Program-made: the position numbers and the translations under genes
Notes under the pieces: generated by a model
Told to the model about the DNA's origin: nothing
Databases searched by the model: none
The model's input: only the letters and a program-made list of their open reading frames with translations
Part shown: positions 52,601-60,989 of the stretch, one piece after another
How the letters are laid out: each line of letters starts with the position of its first letter
How positions within the stretch are numbered: position 1 is the stretch's first letter
Origin: Streptomyces sp. ATexAB-D23
Lineage (GTDB): Bacteria > Actinomycetota > Actinomycetes > Streptomycetales > Streptomycetaceae
Direction of reading: 5' to 3'
Assembly: GCF_000373645.1 (NCBI RefSeq)
Contig: NZ_KB892020.1
Span: 34,069-98,068 of the forward strand
DNA: 64,000 nt

Positions 52601-53948
52601 CAACGGTACGGTCACCACCGGCGTGGAGGGCATCGCGGGCAAGGCAGCCAAGTTCAACGGCACCAACGGCTACGCGAAGATCGGCCAGACCAGCGGACCG
52701 CACGTCAACACCGAGCGCAGCTTCACCGTCTCGGCCTGGGCCAAGCTCGACAAGAAGCCGACCGGCGCCGCGGTGATCACCGCTCAGGCCGGCCAGGTGG
52801 CTCCTGGCTTCGAGCTGTACTACTCGGCCGCCTACGACCGGTGGGCATTCAACCAGTACTCCAGCGACAGCGCGGACGCCAACCCGGTCCGCGCGATACA
52901 GCCCGACGGCACCACTGCCCGGGTGGGGGAGTGGGTGCACCTGGTCGGTGTGCACGACACCGTGGCCAACACCCTCACCCTGTACGTGAACGGGGCCAAG
53001 GCCGGCACCACGACGTTGGAGGGAGCCTTCTACGCGAACCAGTCGATGTACATCGGCGCGTCCAACTACAGCGGAGCCATGGGCTCCTACTTCCCCGGCA
53101 CCATCGACGACGTCCGGGTGATGGACCGGCCCGTCTCCGCCGAGGAGGTGACGCAGATGTTCCGCCAGCGCCCGCTGGTCAAGGCCCGCTGGAACTTCGA
53201 GACCGTCACTACTGGATCCCCGGCCACCAGCCCGGACTCTTCCGACAACGCCAACACGATGACCCTGGGTGGGCACGCCCAGCAGGGCATGGGCTGGATC
53301 GACTTCAACGGCCTGCAACTGGACGGCGTGGACGACTACGCCACCGCCAACAGCCAGCCACTGGACACCTCCACCAGCTTCACCGTCACCGCATGGGCTC
53401 AGGCAGCCGCGCTGCCCACCCAGAACGCGAGCGTCGTCTCCGCCGCAGGAACCCACACCAGCGCCTTCGACCTGCACTTCACCCCGGACGCCGCGAACCC
53501 GGACGGGATGGGCAGCTACAGCGTGGACATCCGCGCCGACGACTTGGCCGGCGCCGGCACCGACAGCGTCGCGAACACCGAGTTCTACGACGCGCGGGAA
53601 TGGAACCACCTGGCCCTGGTCTATGACGGGTTCGCCAAGGAAGCCCGCCTGTACGTCAACGGCGTGCTGCAGGAGACCGCCTGCACGGACGCCGACGGCA
53701 ACGGCGACGCGGACGACACCTCCTGCCAGGACCTGATCGCCTGGGCCGACAACGTCCTGGCGTTCGAGGCGGGAGGCACCCTGCAGGTCGGCCGCGCCAA
53801 GACGGCGGACGCCTTCGGCCAGTACTTCCCCGGCGTCATCGACGACGTGTGGGCCTTCCAGGGCGCACTGAACGACAGCCAGGTACAGCAGCTGGCGGTG
53901 TCATTCTTCGACATCCCCACCGACGTCCCCAGCGGCAACCAAGGCTGA
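49671..53948 (+). CDS. Giant secreted LamG/DNRLRE protein, partner of the RHS protein
   Basis: A 1425-residue exported protein. Signal peptide (AVGALLGAALTCGVLTPVADA), then a ~250-residue region typical of Streptomyces RHS-partner proteins. A DNRLRE-like domain follows around 320-510 (KRLFYRIPVSTFAGKSILSAEFVV). After an Ig-like stretch come three LamG (concanavalin-like) domains at ~728-945, ~950-1160 and ~1170-1415. Each has a x-V-QFNGT/AKFNGT-like strand and ends with FPGTIDELQIF/FPGTIDDVRVM/FPGVIDDVWAF. LamG domains bind sugars or proteins. This gene type usually precedes RHS genes, so it may help display or deliver the toxin. A strong hairpin follows. ATG 49671 has GGTGGGG very close, so the start is uncertain. 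Confidence 0.82.
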   Translation: MERVWARRRVGGRAVGALLGAALTCGVLTPVADAQAMTPDVVSSAGQDEETAASTDLEALAKAKKTGQPVEVLSQRRESSEVFATPQGDLEAREYLRPVWTRESGQWKHVDTDLEAAPNGTVAPKAATVGLQFSGGGDKAPLVRMERAGRTLSLSWPKPLPAPELNGATATYPEILPGVDLRMGAQEDGFTQLLVVKTAEAAASSDLAEMRLKLASEGLDVKETAAGGLEAVDMGAKGTVFEAPQPMMWDSSPGDAQSASSTADTTSVTPLAAPGSEGAEPGAAESGRLAPVDVSVPAGQDELVLTPDTEVLKGADTIYPVFIDPQWSSPRASAWTMASKYWASSPQWKFNGDSDAGMGYCNWSYCQPNDTKRLFYRIPVSTFAGKSILSAEFVVHNTWSASCSARSVELWETKGISSATTWNSQNASGFWVKRLASDSFAYGYNGCSAKDAEFSVKSAVQSAANAHDSTMTFGLRAGSESDGYGWKRFSDKAFLRVKYNRPPAQLKSSQLTMEYGGACKPASKPARVRTLGKITANNVTDPDGDNVSVQFQASWDGGSWSPARTSAKKSGSGFTISLPSSIPANKTVNWYARVYDGAQYSPWSYAGDPQACYFIYDTAVPKAPTVASGQYPESNPDDPDDPWYDGVGQYGSFTIDSASTDVTSYWYGINTDPSSKNKITTSGGAAKVAQVLPSQPGVNFVTAQAFDAAGNGSEIRTYQFRVKAGQPARATWQLDEAAGASEAKGSTPARTLALHGGATPGVAGVDGTGVQFNGTDAYASTDLSPVDTSRGFAVSAWVKLDKIPTATADVALIPGNNAPGMELYYSTTYGWSFNQYKSDDASAGLARADQGDTGKVKAGTWTHLVGSYSNSASVHQLQLFVDGVLAETVPYDTPWIARRGLLVGGKNFTGTPSALFPGTIDELQIFDKPLAQDEVDKLKAKQSVGDPGRPAIAVFGMDDAADATELAGHGGVLPAKYNGTVTTGVEGIAGKAAKFNGTNGYAKIGQTSGPHVNTERSFTVSAWAKLDKKPTGAAVITAQAGQVAPGFELYYSAAYDRWAFNQYSSDSADANPVRAIQPDGTTARVGEWVHLVGVHDTVANTLTLYVNGAKAGTTTLEGAFYANQSMYIGASNYSGAMGSYFPGTIDDVRVMDRPVSAEEVTQMFRQRPLVKARWNFETVTTGSPATSPDSSDNANTMTLGGHAQQGMGWIDFNGLQLDGVDDYATANSQPLDTSTSFTVTAWAQAAALPTQNASVVSAAGTHTSAFDLHFTPDAANPDGMGSYSVDIRADDLAGAGTDSVANTEFYDAREWNHLALVYDGFAKEARLYVNGVLQETACTDADGNGDADDTSCQDLIAWADNVLAFEAGGTLQVGRAKTADAFGQYFPGVIDDVWAFQGALNDSQVQQLAVSFFDIPTDVPSGNQG

Positions 53949-53959
53949 TCCACAAGCAC

Positions 53960-53994
53960 CGGGTGGGCGGACCTCTCAACGGTCCGCCCACCCG
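53960..53994 (+). terminator. Hairpin between the LamG and RHS genes
   Basis: CGGGTGGGCGGACC and GGTCCGCCCACCCG form a perfect 14-bp stem with a 7-nt loop, 11 nt after the LamG-gene stop. The RHS gene therefore needs readthrough or its own promoter within the remaining ~60 nt. Confidence 0.8.
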
Positions 53995-54052
53995 ACACAC
54001 GCAGTTACCTCTGCGCGATTCCCACCCGATTTCCCGCGTCCGGCCCACCTGA

Positions 54053-57000
54053 GTGGTCAGACGCCCGACAGTGATGGACACGTCACGTATGAAAGCCAGT
54101 CCCGGGGCAAGACTGCTCCGCAGAACCTCACTCGCACTGTCCACAGTCCTCATAGGCAGTCTGCTGCAGGGTGTAGCAACCCCTGCCGCCGCTGCGGCGG
54201 GCCTGCCCGGTCTGCCCGCATCGGAGAAGCCTGTCGCGGGCACCAAGGACACGAAGGTCAAACCGCGGGCGCAGCACAAGGGGCCCCGCGTCCCGACAAC
54301 AGCCCCGCACAACACGCTGCCGAAGGCGACCGAGGTCACCACCTCGCTCCCGGTCCCGGAAGCCAAGGGCGCGAACCGGTTCGCCTCGCCGAAGGGGCAG
54401 CCCATCGGGATCGCGCGGGCCACGAGCACCGCGGCGGGCAAGAACGCGGCGCAGAGCAGTCCAGCTGGCGCAAGCCTGGCGCTCGACGGCGTCACCTCAC
54501 GCGTATTCGACTCCCAGCACGCCAAGCGCGCGGGGGTCAAGGGGCTGCTCTTCACTCTCGCCCCGAAGGCCGCGGGCTCCTCCGCCAAGGGCAAGGCACC
54601 GGTCGACGTCTCCGTCGACTACTCCTCCTTCGCGCAGTCCTTCGGCGGCTCCTACGCCTCGCGCATGCACCTGGTCGAACTGCCGGCCTGTGCGCTGACG
54701 ACGCCCGAGCAGGACAAGTGCCGCAAGGCGCAGCCGGTCGCGGCAGTCAACGACACGGACCAGCAAACGCTGACCGCCAGTGCCATGTCTCTCCAGGCCG
54801 GCGCACCGACGGTTCTGGCGGCCACAGCAGCCGCGGACGGGGACAAGGGCGACTACAAGGCCACCTCCCTCTCGCCTTCCTCCACCTGGGCCACCAGCCT
54901 CAACACCGGTGACTTCACCTGGTCCTACGACTTTCAGACCCCGGAAGTACCGGGCGGGCTGAAGCCGAGCGTCGGCCTCTCCTACTCGTCGGGTGCCATC
55001 GACGGGCGCACCGGAGGGACGAACAACCAGGGCTCGTGGGCCGGCGACGGCTTCGACCTGTGGCCCGGCTCCATCGAGCGCCGCTACAAGCCGTGCGCGG
55101 ACGACGGCGTGAAGAACGCCGACGGCAACAAGCCGGGCGACCTGTGCTGGGCCTACGACAACGCCTACATCTCGTTCAACGGCGCGAGCGGCGAACTCGT
55201 CCAGACCGGCACCAACACCTTCAAGCTCAAGAACGACGACGGCACGAAGATCGCCCGCAGCTACAACACCGCTCTCAATAACGGTGACAACGATGGCGAG
55301 TACTGGCGTGTGACCACCCCGGACGGTACGAAGTACTACTTCGGCCTCAACCGGCCCAGCGACTGGAAGGAAGGCGACGAGGACACGAACTCGGCCTGGA
55401 CGGTTCCGGTCTACGGGAACGACACCGGCGAGAAGTGTCACGGCGCCACGTTCGCGGAATCCTGGTGCCAGCAGGCTTGGCGGTGGAACCTCGACGTCGT
55501 CGTCGACGCCCACGGCAACGCCATCACCTATCACTACGGCAAGGAACAGAACTCCTACGGCCGCAACCTCAAGGCCGGCGACGACACCACATACGTCCGT
55601 GGCGGGTACCTCGACAAGATCAACTACGGCCTGAGGGCGGGCGCCTACTACGCCCCGCCGCTGGCCCAGGTCGTCTTCGACAACAAGGAACGCTGCCTGC
55701 CCCAGACCGGCGTGACCTGCGCGACCGACACGATCGACTCCAAGTCCGCCTACTGGTACGACACCCCCTGGGACCTCAACTGCAAGGCCGGCACCAGCTG
55801 CGACAACGGCCGGCTCTCCCCCTCCTTCTGGACCCGCAAGCGGCTCACCGGCATCACCACCCAGGTTCGCAACACCGCTGGCACCTACGACAAGGTCGAC
55901 TCCTGGAAGCTCGACCACCACTGGGGCACCGCGGACGTCGACTACCAGCTCCTGCTGGACAGCATCCAGCACACCGGTGAATCGGCGACCCCGGCCATCA
56001 CGCTCCCGAAGACCACATTCGACTACACCCAGCTGGAAAACCGGCTCGACAAGACCGGCGACGGCTACGCCCCGTTCGTCAAGGACCGGCTTTCGACCGT
56101 TGCCGACGAGTTCGGCGGTCAGATCGACGCGAACTACTCGAAGGCGGAATGCAGCTGGGACGCGCTGCCGACACCCGAGACGAACACCACGAGGTGCTTC
56201 CCGCAATACCTCGGTGGCAGTGACTCGGAGCCGGCCGAACTGAACTGGTTCAACAAATACGTCACGACGTCCGTCACCCAGACAGACCGTACGGGGAAGG
56301 CGCCGGACCAAGTCACCCAGTACGACTACATCGGTCACGCCGCCTGGCACTACGACGATGACGACGGCCTGACCAAGGAGAAGGAGAAGACCTGGTCGCA
56401 GTGGCGCGGCTACGGTCACGTCCGTGTCCTGACCGGTGGCCAGGGCGGCTCCGACCAGATGAAGACGCAGAGTGACTCATACTTTCTGCGCGGCATGAAT
56501 GGCGACCGGAAGAACTCCACCGGCGGCACGAAGAGTGTCTCCGTGGCGCTCGAAGACGGCGAAGGCGACGCGATAGCGGACGATGCCGCTTCCGCTGGGT
56601 TCGGCTACAAGACTGTCGCCTTCGACAAACCCGGCGGCAACGTTCTGAGCAAGACCGTCAGCCGGCCATGGTTCCACCAGACGGGGAAGAAGGTCAGAGA
56701 CTGGGGGACCGTCACCTCCAACTTCAACGGCACCGCTTCCACCAGGACCTGGACATCCCTGGACCAGGGCGCAGGCAAGAAGTGGCGCACGACGTCGACC
56801 TCCTTCAAGCAGGACCTTGTCGCCGGCCGAGTCATCGAAAGCGACGACTTCGGTGACGATTCGACGGCGGCGGACGACCAGTGCACCCGCACCACCTTCG
56901 CGGAGGACCCGACGGCAACGATCCTCAGTCTCCCGACACGGGTCGAGACCGTCGCGAAGTCCTGCAGCGCGCCCGTGGACCGTTCCAAGGATGTACTGAC

Positions 57001-60000
57001 CGATGTCCGCTCGGCCTACGACAAGGCCGACTACGGTGTGGCGCCCAAAAAGGGCGACGCAACAGCCACGGCAGCGCTGAAGAGCCACGACGGCACGAAG
57101 GCGACGTACCTCGAAGCCGGAGCCACATTCGACATCTACGGCCGCCAGCTGACCGCGACCGACCTGACCGCCAACGTTACGGTCACCGGCGACGAAGCCC
57201 CTGTCCGCACCGCACGTAGCGACGGCCGCATCACCACGACCGCCTACACCCCCACGACCGGCTTCCCCACGCAGACGAAGGTGACCACGCCGCCTGCCAA
57301 GGCGTCCGACGCAACGACGGCCCAGGTCACCACCACGGACATCGATCCGGCACGGGGGGTCGTTGCCAAGCAGACCGACACGAACAACAACGTCACCGAG
57401 TACGCGCACGACGCACTGGGACGCACCACCAAGATCTGGGCTGCTGATCGCCGCAACACGCAGACTCCCACCCAGGAGTACGTCTACACGATCGTTGAGA
57501 ACAAGCCGGTTGTGATCGCGACGAAGTCGCTCAACAACACCGGTGGACAGATCACGTCCTACCAACTGCTCGACGGATTCCTGAGAGAGCGCCAGACCCA
57601 GGCCTCCGGGCCCGACGGCGGCAGCATTATCGCAGACACCTTCTACGACGAACGTGGCCTCGCTGCGAAGGCGTTCGCCCCCTACTACGTCGCGGACGCA
57701 CCGAGTACCCAGCTCTTCAAACCGGACGACGCGCTGTCCGTCGAGACTCAGACGCGCGTCACGTTCGACGGGATGAACCGCGCTGTACAGACGCAGCAGA
57801 TGGCCGGCAACGGCGACGGCGGCCAAATCCTCAGCACCACCAAGACCATCTACGGCGGCGACCGCACCACGACGATCCCCCCGGTCGGTGGTACGGCCAC
57901 CACGGTGCTGAGCGATGCCCGCGGCAACATCACTGAGCTGCGTCAGCTGCACAGCCGTTCCGCTGATGCCGCTTACGACAGCACGACCTACCACTACACA
58001 CCGCGTAACGAACTGGACAAGGTCACCGATCCCGCCGGAAACCACTGGACGTACGCATACGACCAGCCCGGCCGGCAGATCTCAACGACCGACCCCGACC
58101 AGGGGACCACGGACACCACCTACGACGACCGCGGCCAGGTGATATTCACCAAGGGCTCGCGCACCGATGTCCCCGGACTGGCGTACCTCTACGACGACCT
58201 CGGCCGTCAGACCGAGGTACGCGAGAAGTCCGCCACCGGAACCCTGCGGACCAAGCAGGTCTACGACACGGTCACAGGTGCCAAGGGGCAGCTCGCCGAA
58301 TCCACCCGGTACGTGGACGGCCAGGCGTACACCTCGAAGGTCACCGCCTACGACAAGCTCTACCGCCCCATCCGGGCCGCAGTCATCATTCCCGCTGCTG
58401 AGGGCGCCCTCCAGGGCACCTACCAGACCGGAACCACCTTCCTTCCCTCCGGCCTCACCGCAGGCGTGAGCTACTCCGCAGCCGGCTCCCTGCCGGGCGG
58501 TTCCGCCAACTACACCTACGACAACGCGACACTCCGCCCGGCCACGGTCTACGGCGAGGGCATGACGTCCAGCGTCAGCTACAGCCTCACCGGCAAGCCG
58601 CTCCAGTACCAGATGAGCCTCACCTCCGGCGGCAAGATCACGCAGGTCACCAACACCTACGAGTGGGGCACTCAGCGGCTGGCCACCTCTCGCGTCGACC
58701 GCCAGGACCAGCCCGGAGTCGACCGCTACGCCACGTACCACTACGACGAGGCCGGCAACGTCCGTTCGATCTCGGACACGTCCCGGACCGGCACGGACAA
58801 CCAGTGCCTCACCTACGACTACCTCGGCCGACTGACTGAAGCCTGGGCACAGCCGACGACAACCTGCGCAGCCGCACCTGCGGCATCCCAGGTCGGAGGC
58901 CCGGCCCCGTACTGGCACAGTTTCACCTACGACAAGTCCGGCAACCGCGCCACACAGACACGGCACGACGTAACAGGTGACACCGCCAAGGACCTGAAGG
59001 ACACCTACACCTACCCCACGCCCGGCACAGCCCAGGCCCACAGCCTGACGTCCCGGACCACCACTGGGCCCGCCGGCTCCACCACCGACACCTACACCTA
59101 CGACTCCAGCGGGAACACGATCACCCGCCCCGGCCAGTCGCTCACCTGGGACGCCGAGGGCCACCTGGCCGGCGTCACCAAGAGCGGCAAGACCACCAGC
59201 TACCTCTACGACGCCTCCGGTAACCGCCTCATAGGCCGAACCCCGACCGAGACCACGCTGTACCTGGGGAACACCGAACTCACCCTCCCCACCGGCGCCA
59301 CCAAGGCAAAGGCCATCCGGTACTTCGACCTCGGCGGCGGCCAGACGGCCATCCGCAGCGACGACGGCACCTTCGCCTTCACTGTCGCCGACCACCACGG
59401 CACCGGCGAACTGTCCATCCAGGCATCCAGCCTCGCCCTCACACAGCGCCGCACGCTCCCCTTCGGCGGAGAGCGCGGCACCACACCGACAGCCTGGCCC
59501 GGTACCAAGGGATTTGTCGGCGGCACCGACGACACCAAATCCACCGGCCTCACCCACCTCGGCGCCCGCGAATACGACGCCGACCTCGGCCGCTTCATCT
59601 CAGTCGACCCGGTCCTCGACCTGACCGACTCCCAGCAGATGAACGGCTATACCTACGCCAACAACAACCCCACAACTCTCTCCGACCCCAGCGGCCTGCG
59701 CCCCGACGGCCCTGTCGGAGGTGCGTCGTACAACGACGAGAGAGAGGCAGATCCCCGGCTGCCCGGGGCCTACAGAGAAGACAAGGTCGGAAGCGGTTGG
59801 TTCCTCGACTACTACGGCGGATGGAGCTACCGACACAGGCAGAGGGTTGCCCGCGGCGGTTTGTCTGGTTGGGTTGTCTCGTACTCCTTGTCGGGACGGG
59901 CCAAGGCTGCAGGGGTTTCAGCAAAGCATGAAGCCTCTTTCACGCCGATAGAAAGGCAGCTGCCGGACAACTTCTACACGCGACATGTCGGTCCTGTGAT

Positions 60001-60922
60001 CGGAGCGGTGCTGCTGCCCGATGTCGACTCTGAAATCGCTTGTAGCAACGGGTCCGTCAGCGGCTGCGCCTGGTCACTTACGGATATTCCGATCTTGAAG
60101 GCCCTGAAGCTACTCAAGCTCGCTAAGCTCGCCAAGCGCGCTAAGCGAACTGAGGAGGGAATCGAAGACGGTTCAGACGTAGCCAAGTGCCTACACAGCT
60201 TCGTACCCGGCACCAAAGTGCTTCTGGCCGACGGAAAGGCCAAGAACATTGAGGACGTAGGCGAAGGCGACGAAGTACTCGCAACGGACCCCGAGACCGG
60301 AGAAACTCGGAGCAAGCGAGTCACGGCGACCATCCACACCAAGGATGACAAGCACTTCACGGCACTGACGATCCAAACCGCTCACGGCGAAGAGATCATC
60401 ATTGCCACCGACACGCACCCCTTCTGGTCACCCGATCAGGAGAGGTGGGTGGACGCCGGCGATCTGCAACCAGGCGAAACTCTGCGCACGGCGCGCGGCG
60501 GAAGCGCCACCGTGGTCGAAACCCAGCACTACGCCAAGAAGCAAGAAACGTACGATCTCACCGTCGAGCGCATCCACACGTACTATGTACTCGCCGGGCA
60601 GACGTCGGTCTTGGTTCACAACAGCAACTGCCCCAATGGGAAGCTGTCGGATCCCCTGCCTAGGGGGATGAATAATAAGATCGCTTCAGCCTACGACGAC
60701 GTGAAGGCAGGGCGGATTCCTTCGCACGACACGTACGGGGGACTTGAACACCCGTGGTGGGCAGGTTCCAAGGAGTATCGAGTGCCTGGCAGGCCGGAAA
60801 CTGACAGAATTCTGGAAAAGGAACTTCCGAACGGCGTCAAGGTGTATGGGTGGACGTCCACGCATTACACGAAGATTCAACGCTTCAGTGCACCCCATTT
60901 CCCTGACTCGGGGTGGAATTAG
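54053..60922 (+). CDS. RHS polymorphic toxin with Hint protease and barnase-like RNase tip
   Basis: A 2289-residue exported RHS protein. Signal peptide (TSLALSTVLIGSLLQG...AAAAAG), a Streptomyces-type N-terminal region with YDFQTPEVPGGLKPSVGLSY near 300, and many YD/RHS repeats (Y-D-x-x-G-R/N) from ~1120 to 1830. The RHS core closes with REYDADLGRFISVDP, NPTTLSDPSGL at ~1835-1885. A variable linker contains LKALKLLKLAKLAKRAK. The Hint domain covers Cys2046 (KCLHSFVPGTKVLLADG) to VLVHN2190. The 99-residue tip keeps Glu2241, DRIL with Arg2252, and THY with His2271, as in barnase/RNase Sa. Hint cleavage after Asn2190 would release the RNase. Starts at GTG 54053, ATG 54074 or ATG 54089 all lack clear ribosome sites. 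Confidence 0.86.
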   Translation: MVRRPTVMDTSRMKASPGARLLRRTSLALSTVLIGSLLQGVATPAAAAAGLPGLPASEKPVAGTKDTKVKPRAQHKGPRVPTTAPHNTLPKATEVTTSLPVPEAKGANRFASPKGQPIGIARATSTAAGKNAAQSSPAGASLALDGVTSRVFDSQHAKRAGVKGLLFTLAPKAAGSSAKGKAPVDVSVDYSSFAQSFGGSYASRMHLVELPACALTTPEQDKCRKAQPVAAVNDTDQQTLTASAMSLQAGAPTVLAATAAADGDKGDYKATSLSPSSTWATSLNTGDFTWSYDFQTPEVPGGLKPSVGLSYSSGAIDGRTGGTNNQGSWAGDGFDLWPGSIERRYKPCADDGVKNADGNKPGDLCWAYDNAYISFNGASGELVQTGTNTFKLKNDDGTKIARSYNTALNNGDNDGEYWRVTTPDGTKYYFGLNRPSDWKEGDEDTNSAWTVPVYGNDTGEKCHGATFAESWCQQAWRWNLDVVVDAHGNAITYHYGKEQNSYGRNLKAGDDTTYVRGGYLDKINYGLRAGAYYAPPLAQVVFDNKERCLPQTGVTCATDTIDSKSAYWYDTPWDLNCKAGTSCDNGRLSPSFWTRKRLTGITTQVRNTAGTYDKVDSWKLDHHWGTADVDYQLLLDSIQHTGESATPAITLPKTTFDYTQLENRLDKTGDGYAPFVKDRLSTVADEFGGQIDANYSKAECSWDALPTPETNTTRCFPQYLGGSDSEPAELNWFNKYVTTSVTQTDRTGKAPDQVTQYDYIGHAAWHYDDDDGLTKEKEKTWSQWRGYGHVRVLTGGQGGSDQMKTQSDSYFLRGMNGDRKNSTGGTKSVSVALEDGEGDAIADDAASAGFGYKTVAFDKPGGNVLSKTVSRPWFHQTGKKVRDWGTVTSNFNGTASTRTWTSLDQGAGKKWRTTSTSFKQDLVAGRVIESDDFGDDSTAADDQCTRTTFAEDPTATILSLPTRVETVAKSCSAPVDRSKDVLTDVRSAYDKADYGVAPKKGDATATAALKSHDGTKATYLEAGATFDIYGRQLTATDLTANVTVTGDEAPVRTARSDGRITTTAYTPTTGFPTQTKVTTPPAKASDATTAQVTTTDIDPARGVVAKQTDTNNNVTEYAHDALGRTTKIWAADRRNTQTPTQEYVYTIVENKPVVIATKSLNNTGGQITSYQLLDGFLRERQTQASGPDGGSIIADTFYDERGLAAKAFAPYYVADAPSTQLFKPDDALSVETQTRVTFDGMNRAVQTQQMAGNGDGGQILSTTKTIYGGDRTTTIPPVGGTATTVLSDARGNITELRQLHSRSADAAYDSTTYHYTPRNELDKVTDPAGNHWTYAYDQPGRQISTTDPDQGTTDTTYDDRGQVIFTKGSRTDVPGLAYLYDDLGRQTEVREKSATGTLRTKQVYDTVTGAKGQLAESTRYVDGQAYTSKVTAYDKLYRPIRAAVIIPAAEGALQGTYQTGTTFLPSGLTAGVSYSAAGSLPGGSANYTYDNATLRPATVYGEGMTSSVSYSLTGKPLQYQMSLTSGGKITQVTNTYEWGTQRLATSRVDRQDQPGVDRYATYHYDEAGNVRSISDTSRTGTDNQCLTYDYLGRLTEAWAQPTTTCAAAPAASQVGGPAPYWHSFTYDKSGNRATQTRHDVTGDTAKDLKDTYTYPTPGTAQAHSLTSRTTTGPAGSTTDTYTYDSSGNTITRPGQSLTWDAEGHLAGVTKSGKTTSYLYDASGNRLIGRTPTETTLYLGNTELTLPTGATKAKAIRYFDLGGGQTAIRSDDGTFAFTVADHHGTGELSIQASSLALTQRRTLPFGGERGTTPTAWPGTKGFVGGTDDTKSTGLTHLGAREYDADLGRFISVDPVLDLTDSQQMNGYTYANNNPTTLSDPSGLRPDGPVGGASYNDEREADPRLPGAYREDKVGSGWFLDYYGGWSYRHRQRVARGGLSGWVVSYSLSGRAKAAGVSAKHEASFTPIERQLPDNFYTRHVGPVIGAVLLPDVDSEIACSNGSVSGCAWSLTDIPILKALKLLKLAKLAKRAKRTEEGIEDGSDVAKCLHSFVPGTKVLLADGKAKNIEDVGEGDEVLATDPETGETRSKRVTATIHTKDDKHFTALTIQTAHGEEIIIATDTHPFWSPDQERWVDAGDLQPGETLRTARGGSATVVETQHYAKKQETYDLTVERIHTYYVLAGQTSVLVHNSNCPNGKLSDPLPRGMNNKIASAYDDVKAGRIPSHDTYGGLEHPWWAGSKEYRVPGRPETDRILEKELPNGVKVYGWTSTHYTKIQRFSAPHFPDSGWN

Positions 60923-60936
60923 TAGCTCTATTGGTT

Positions 60937-60972
60937 AACTGGTGCAGCGACTTGATTGTCGCTGCACCAGTT
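60937..60972 (+). terminator. 15-bp hairpin between toxin and immunity genes
   Basis: AACTGGTGCAGCGAC and GTCGCTGCACCAGTT form a perfect 15-bp stem with loop TTGATT, within the 67-nt gap between the toxin stop and the barstar-type start. A weaker GGTTAA/TTAACC pairing flanks it. It may end the toxin transcript or act as an intercistronic stabiliser. Confidence 0.8.
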
Positions 60973-60989
60973 CCGGTTAAGGATTAGGC

